64,000 nt of DNA, from NCBI RefSeq assembly GCF_020085105.1, contig NC_058065.1, positions 1,757,310-1,821,309 of the forward strand, read 5' to 3'. The notes under the pieces were generated by a model. The model had not been told where the DNA came from. It made no database searches and worked only from the letters and a program-made list of their open reading frames with translations. How positions within the stretch are numbered: the first letter of the stretch is position 1; each line of letters starts with the position of its first letter. The DNA comes from Siniperca chuatsi (lineage: Eukaryota; Chordata; Actinopteri; Centrarchiformes; Sinipercidae). Both the position numbers and the translations under genes were made by a program. This document shows positions 34,171 through 64,000 of the stretch, one piece after another.

Positions 34171-36094
34171 CAATCTTTTAACACTGGCAGGTGATCAGGG
34201 CCTAAAGTGTGTTAGGAAACAAATATCTCAGTTGTGAATGTGGAGCCTAAAGGACGACGATGTCTGTCCCAACCCCCTCCGAGGGGTCGCAAGATTAATC
34301 TGAGGGGTCACAAAATGATTAACAAGACAGAAAAACATGTTCTGCTACAGAAAGTTATATTATTTTGTCGGATCTGTTTCGAATCTTTGCGTTTTTCTCG
34401 CAGGTTAGTCAAATTAAACAGTCTGAGGTTAGAAGGAAAATTCACTAATTGTAGAGATGAAATGATTAGTTGATTAATCGATTAAACTTAAAAGCAAGCA
34501 TTTTGATCATTGATTAATCATTTAGGCGTGAGGATTTGCTGCTTTTCTAATGCGATAGTAAATTGATAATTTCTTACAAAACAAGCAGTTTGAAGACGTT
34601 AGCTTGGGTTTTCTGACGTTTTATAGAACCGAGAAAATAATCAGCAGGTTAACTGATCATGTAAATACTTGTCCGGTGCAGCCGTACACTTAATAAACCT
34701 GAGAAGTACTCTAGGAACTAGGATGTCACACATGAAATCCTTTTGATTTTAATCCGAAGAAACCCGCCGAGCCTGATCCTAAAGTACGCTGTACAATTGA
34801 CGTGTTTTTTGTTACTTTTCTCTGTTTTGTTTGTAATTGCAAATTGAATATATTTTGGTTTTGGACTGTTGGTCAGTCTATTTCAAGACATCGACATCGT
34901 TCAAGAAATTGTTCACTATTTTCTGACATCTTGTTGTATAGTCTATTAATCGATAATGATAATAATCGTTGGTTGCAGCCCTAACTGCTTCATTTAAAAG
35001 GGCCACCTGCCAAAAATCAGGACAAACTTTACATTTACAAGAATATAGAAATCATCTAGATATTATTTGTTCTGTCCAACACTTTAATATTGTGGCTGCA
35101 ATGAACACTGCAGCCTGTAAGCAGGATTTTAAACACTTGACGTGTTGACAAGAGAAAGCAGGACGTCTTTAGGTGAAAGAAATACATCTGTGTAAAATCC
35201 CTGTGTTGTCATGTGTCATCCCTGCCTGTAGGGGGCAGCAGAGCACGTTTATACAATGTTGAGTAAGTTCAATGCCTCATTTCTCTGTAGGTAACTCCAC
35301 GCCAACTACTGTTTTTACTTGCCTGTCTTTAAGGTTCAATAAGCATCCAATCAGATTACAAAATACTATTGATTAGTTGGATTAGATTAGAAAAATATTA
35401 TCGATTAATCATTTAAGTAATTTTACAAGCACAAATGCCAAACGCTGCCTGGTTTTAACTTCTCAGTTGTGACAATTTTCTGCTTTTCTTTCTCTTATGT
35501 GAGAATGAATATCTTTGGGTGTTGGACTTTTTATAGAACAAACGATGAATCACTTTATCAAGAAAAGAACTGGTAAATTAATTGATTATGGCAGGAATCG
35601 TTAGTTGCAGCCCCACAATCCTACATGTTGTGAACTTCTGAACTATGAGCACAGAAATCACCAGTGGGAGGAAATAAAACCAGTAAAAGCAAACACAATG
35701 ACCCCTGTTTTACTATTTGTAAACTTTGATGGAAATCCAAGCTGTTCAAGATGGTCATGGTCAAATGGAAAGTTCGTCCTGATGGTGGCGCTACAGGAAA
35801 GGTCAGGAGGTCACCAAATGAATTAGGATGGAGCCTCTGTGGAACATGAATGTAATCAGTACATTTCATGTCAATGAGTCCAGCAGTTGTTCAAATATTT
35901 TGGGTTACAGATGTGTTGCCATCGTCATCAGAGGCTCCACCTCTCGCAAAGAAAACCATCGTAAAATAATTCCCAGCATGCCTCTGGCCCTGTTAGCCTG
36001 CAGTATTTGAAGTCAGCGTGTGTGTACTAGTAGTAAGCCGGACTCTGACCCTGCTGTGTGTGTGTGTGTGTGTGTTATTTTGTATTTGTGTGTG

Positions 36095-63531
<27,437 letters not shown>

Positions 63532-64000
63532 CTGACACACACACACACACACACACACACAAGATTTTAGACCTTCAGAGTGAGGACAATTTGGCTGTTA
63601 AGGTTCTCACATGTATAGTAATACAACTGTGTATATGTGTGTTGTAATCTCCATTCATGTGTGTATGTGTGCATGGATGCGTGTGTGTGTGTGTCTCCAT
63701 GGCAAATTCAATATGCTGGTTTCCATGGGGACCAGCTGTGTGCTTCAGAGAGCAGTTTCCATGGCAACCCCATCCCCCTTTTCCCCTCCCCCATTATCCT
63801 CTCTGCCCCCCTTTCCCCCTAATATCATGCGTGTGTTACTGAACTGGTCAGACTGCCATGCTGGAGCATGAAATGTGCTGACTGATTTCTATTCTATTCT
63901 ATTTTCACAGTAGAGGAGGAAAAATAATCAATATGAAAACCTGTTCTGAATTGTGAACTGTTCTGCATTCTGCCAGTTTATGGTTGTTTCACACCATCAA
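63532..64000 (-). other. intron upstream of first visible kalrn exon
   Basis: Begins with a GT tract (63537-63560 on plus is CA) touching the acceptor. X-box-like GTTTCCATGGCAAC lies at 63755-63768. No exon seen to the window end. Confidence 0.5.

Larger units (their letters stand above)
28910..36094. other. bco1l-kalrn spacer (both genes on minus strand)
   Basis: About 7 kb without a recognised coding exon. It must hold the bco1l promoter (near 28910) and the kalrn 3' UTR (from 36094 down). I searched both strands for kinase, Ig or FNIII signatures of full-length kalirin and saw none. It contains several repeats listed separately, an (AT)n run near 29470-29490, and a GC-rich, CA/GT-rich stretch at 33000-34170. 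Minus-strand AATAAA hexamers lie near 31004 and 31112. Confidence 0.55.

Overview
The window is nuclear DNA of a teleost fish, probably a compact spiny-rayed type. The evidence is vertebrate genes split into many short exons with GT..AG introns, dense CA/GT microsatellites, minisatellites, and several interspersed repeats of types common in fish genomes. There is no bacterial, viral or organellar gene content. The species cannot be named from the sequence.

The layout has four protein genes. (1) 1-1564, plus strand: the 3' part of lipt1 (mitochondrial lipoyltransferase 1), three exons, 5' end cut by the window edge. (2) 2878-17790, plus strand: complete eif5b (translation initiation factor 5B, about 1,200 residues), 26 coding exons, reconstructed exon by exon with consistent phases except for one frame conflict in exon 5. 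(3) 28909-21653, minus strand: complete beta-carotene oxygenase of the BCO1/BCO1-like group, 11 exons, 524 residues, converging on eif5b. (4) 63531-36095, minus strand: the 3' part of kalirin (kalrn), a Rho-family GEF. Its 37 coding exons encode spectrin repeats, DH1-PH1, SH3, DH2-PH2 and a second SH3, all in one open frame of about 1,487 codons. The reading frame stops just after the second SH3. I see no Ig, FNIII or kinase exons before bco1l, so this looks like a Kalirin-9-type end.

The genes do not form one pathway. lipt1 acts in mitochondrial protein lipoylation, eif5b in ribosomal subunit joining, bco1l in retinal production from carotenoids, and kalrn in Rac/Rho signalling. The remaining sequence is introns and spacers rich in repeats. 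The notable non-coding structure is repeat DNA lying directly on or carrying splice-site-like sequence: minisatellites in eif5b intron 11 and bco1l intron 3, CA/GT tracts touching many kalrn splice sites, partial copies of a kalrn DH1 exon end with its 5' splice site, and a LINE reverse-transcriptase fragment about 16 bases from an eif5b 3' splice site. Several inverted-repeat (MITE-like or foldback) elements are also visible.

I found no wholly new biological system. The most useful leads are the exon-5 frame conflict, the exon-derived decoy splice sites in kalrn, the kalrn C-terminus, and a near-perfect 21-bp hairpin in lipt1 intron 2.
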